DNA of 14,222 bases from an uncultured Clostridia bacterium. Lineage in GTDB: Bacteria > Bacillota > Clostridia > TANB77 > CAG-508. This document shows, in pieces, positions 12,875 through 14,222 of the stretch; positions within the stretch are counted from its first letter, which is position 1, and each line of letters begins with the position of its first letter. The stretch covers positions 1 to 14,222 of the forward strand of contig CAKPKI010000038.1 of assembly GCA_934167135.1 (NCBI GenBank). Reading direction: 5' to 3'. Position numbers and translations under genes: made by a program. The notes beneath the pieces were generated by a model. It was not told where the DNA came from. It did no database searches and saw nothing but the letters and a program-made list of their open reading frames with translations.

Positions 12875-13336
12875 ATGAAATGTAAAAATTTTAGATTCAG
12901 AACAAAAGATTATCAAAAATATATTTATTGTGTAAAAAAGAAAAGAAAAATTCAATATGACGAATGTAAAGAATGCAAATATAAAGAATACAAACAAGTT
13001 AAAGAGATAAAGAAAAAATCAAAGAAATTGAAAAAGCTAGAAGATAACAGATTTAGCATAATAACAGACAATTTAAAAGTTTGTTATATATGCAAAAAAA
13101 GACCAAAAATGGATTTAAATGAAGTATTTGGAGGAAACAACAGACAAATGAGTATGAAATATGGATTAGTTATACCAGTTTGCCGAGAATGTCATTCCCA
13201 ATATGATCTTGATAAAGAATTAAGAAGCAAGTATCAAAAAGAAGCACAATTAAAATTTGAAAAAATATATAGTCATGAAGTGTTTATGAAAGAATTTAAA
13301 AGGAATTGTATAGGAGGAATTGAAAATGAAATTTAA
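12875..13336 (+). CDS. Double zinc-cluster phage protein, HNH-like C-terminal motif
   Basis: A 153-residue basic protein. The N-terminal 40 residues hold one cysteine cluster (C3, C19, C31-x2-C34). A lysine-rich linker follows (42-58). The second cluster is C70-YI-C73 and C103-RE-C106-H107, enclosing NEVFGGNNRQMSMKYGLVIPVC. This block matches the phage HNH-type layout 'C-x2-C...H-x-V-x-GG-x-NR-x-x-S-x-KYGL-x-x-x-L-C-x-x-CH', but the usual first histidine is N82-E83. So it may be a nuclease with altered active site or a structural zinc protein in DNA metabolism. AAGAGAGT precedes the ATG; the next gene overlaps its end by 11 bases, so translation is probably coupled. Confidence 0.65.
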   Translation: MKCKNFRFRTKDYQKYIYCVKKKRKIQYDECKECKYKEYKQVKEIKKKSKKLKKLEDNRFSIITDNLKVCYICKKRPKMDLNEVFGGNNRQMSMKYGLVIPVCRECHSQYDLDKELRSKYQKEAQLKFEKIYSHEVFMKEFKRNCIGGIENEI

Positions 13337-13982
13337 AGTTGGAGATATTATAAAAGGAACTAATAAGAGATACATATTTACAGATACAAGTATGTATAAA
13401 GCAGAAGTCATAAGTGCAGATGAAGACGAGATGAAAATAAAAATATTAAAACATAAAGAAATTTCACAACAAGGGCACGAATGGACAGTAGATAATTCAA
13501 CGAAGTACTTTGCATTAATAAAAAATAAAAAATTTGAAAAATCAGGCTTAAAATCTGGAGATATAGTTACATATAAAAATGGAGAGAAAAGGTTTTTATG
13601 TGGGGAAATATTAATAAACAAATATGGAAAACCTTGCAGTTGTATCGAAACTTACAGTAATGATTTGAAGAGCAAAACCGGAAATGAAAGATTAGATATA
13701 GTAAAAGTTGAAAGACCATTAAAATACGAGATGGTATTCAAATTGAAAAAAGAAATATTAGATGAAGTAGAGCGAAGATATTTAGCAAATTTTATTAGAC
13801 CATTTCGAAACAAAATAAAATATATTGTAAAGTTTCAGAATCCATTACGAAAAGAAAAAGAATATTTAAGAATAGTATTAGGAACTGATGAAAGAATAAA
13901 TCTTCCTGATTTTGACGAGAATTGTATGTACAAAAAAATGGAAGAATCTAAAGAATACACATTAAAAGAATTAGGATTATAA
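13326..13982 (+). CDS. Hypothetical phage early protein with two SH3-like beta units
   Basis: A 218-residue protein I do not recognise. The ATG at 13326 has AGGAGG (13312-13317) 8 bases upstream and overlaps the previous stop by 11 bases; a TTG at 13320 is less likely. Residues 1-65 begin KFKVGDIIKGTNKRYIFTD and read as a small barrel (GDIIKG, YKAEVISAD, KIKILKHKE, TVDNSTKYFALI). A second similar unit at about 76-130 begins SGDIVTYKNGEKRFLCG, suggesting duplication. The rest (about 133-218) is charged, with a helix (LKKEILDEVERRYLANFI). The barrel pattern is a visual judgement from the alternation of residues. Last gene of this unit: a terminator follows at once. Confidence 0.6.
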   Translation: MKFKVGDIIKGTNKRYIFTDTSMYKAEVISADEDEMKIKILKHKEISQQGHEWTVDNSTKYFALIKNKKFEKSGLKSGDIVTYKNGEKRFLCGEILINKYGKPCSCIETYSNDLKSKTGNERLDIVKVERPLKYEMVFKLKKEILDEVERRYLANFIRPFRNKIKYIVKFQNPLRKEKEYLRIVLGTDERINLPDFDENCMYKKMEESKEYTLKELGL

Positions 13983-13988
13983 ACAACT

Positions 13989-14019
13989 AGGGATAGACAC
14001 ATATAAGTTTATCCCTTTT
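13989..14019 (+). terminator. Intrinsic terminator between early genes and the replication gene
   Basis: AGGGATAGAC (13989-13998) pairs with GTTTATCCCT (14007-14016), nine Watson-Crick pairs and one G-U, loop of 8 bases, then TTTT (14016-14019). Ends or weakens the early transcript; in phages such sites may be anti-termination points. Confidence 0.78.
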
Positions 14020-14044
14020 AAAATTTTACGAAAGGATAAATAAA

Positions 14045-14222
14045 ATGACATACATAGAATTAATAAAAGCTTTCGAGAAGTGGCTCGAAACTAATCATTT
14101 ACCAAGTGTAGCACAGTTGTTATGGTACAAGCTAATTGGATTGTTCAACAAAGCTATGTGGAGTGAATGGATTACAGTAGATAACTACAGATTGATGGCA
14201 CTCATAGATGTAAAACGCGAAG
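14045..14222 (+). CDS. DnaD-like phage replication protein (N-terminal part, cut by window edge)
   Basis: The frame is open to the window end, 59 full codons. MTYIELIKAFEKWLETNHLP, SVAQLLWYKLIGLFNKAMW and SEWITVDNYRLMALIDVKRE match the N-terminal winged-helix of DnaD-type primosome proteins of Bacillota phages, which usually read 'LWYKLI-x-x-x-N-x-x-x-W-x-EW-x-x-V-x-N-x-x-LM'. Such proteins help load the replicative helicase at the phage origin, often with a DnaC-like protein next to them. AAAGGA (14031-14036) is 8 bases before the ATG. Codons are less A-biased (AAG, CTC, GAG, GCT) than in the neighbouring small genes, which fits a conserved core gene of different origin. Confidence 0.8.
   Translation, partial: MTYIELIKAFEKWLETNHLPSVAQLLWYKLIGLFNKAMWSEWITVDNYRLMALIDVKRE

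Larger units (their letters stand above)
8512..14222. mobile_element. Integrated temperate phage, left end (continues past the window)
   Basis: From the tRNA 3' end rightwards the gene order is integrase, repressor operon, divergent switch, Cro-like protein, small early genes, excisionase-like HTH protein, HNH-like protein and DnaD-like replication protein. This is the lysogeny-early module of a temperate phage of Bacillota. No structural or lysis genes are seen within the window, so whether the element is complete, or is a phage-derived island, cannot be told. Confidence 0.88.

Overview
The window is strongly AT-rich with A-rich codon use (AGA, AAA, ATA, ACA), GGAGG-type ribosome binding sites and housekeeping genes of Bacillota type. 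The best fit is a low-GC Bacillota chromosome, probably class Clostridia. It is cut into two parts by a tRNA-Leu gene: host backbone on the left (1-8511) and the first 5.7 kb of an integrated temperate phage on the right (8512 to the window edge).

Host part. An ABC exporter pair (ATPase cut by the window edge, then an ABC-2 permease) is followed by a good sigma-A promoter. That promoter leads into a membrane glycosyltransferase, a P-loop protein with an Asp23/Gls24-like C-terminus, a PlsC-type acyltransferase and the ribosome-associated GTPase TypA/BipA, closed by a strong terminator. A TrmR-like SAM methyltransferase follows. A bidirectional terminator separates it from a convergent gene for a RelA/SpoT-fold protein with no hydrolase domain, which has its own promoter just left of the tRNA.

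Phage part. A tyrosine integrase lies directly downstream of the tRNA 3' end and points towards it, the usual arrangement for integration into a tRNA 3' end. A leftward lysogeny operon (LexA/CI-type repressor, then a small cysteine-rich protein) and a rightward early operon diverge from a compact switch. The switch has two face-to-face promoters and several GTTGCA/TGCAAC operator elements. A second copy of the perfect operator lies inside the 3' end of the Cro-like gene. The early region then holds three tiny or small membrane proteins, an excisionase-like HTH protein, a double zinc-cluster HNH-like protein, a two-barrel hypothetical protein and, at the right edge, the start of a DnaD-like replication protein.

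Unusual points: a leftward membrane-protein gene embedded in the rightward early operon, with its own promoter and a frameshift near its N-terminus; operator sequence that encodes the Cro-like protein's C-terminus; a possible ~70-nt antisense RNA unit; and the solitary RelA/SpoT-like gene beside the phage integration site. No CRISPR array, IS element, rRNA or complete new multi-gene defence system is visible.
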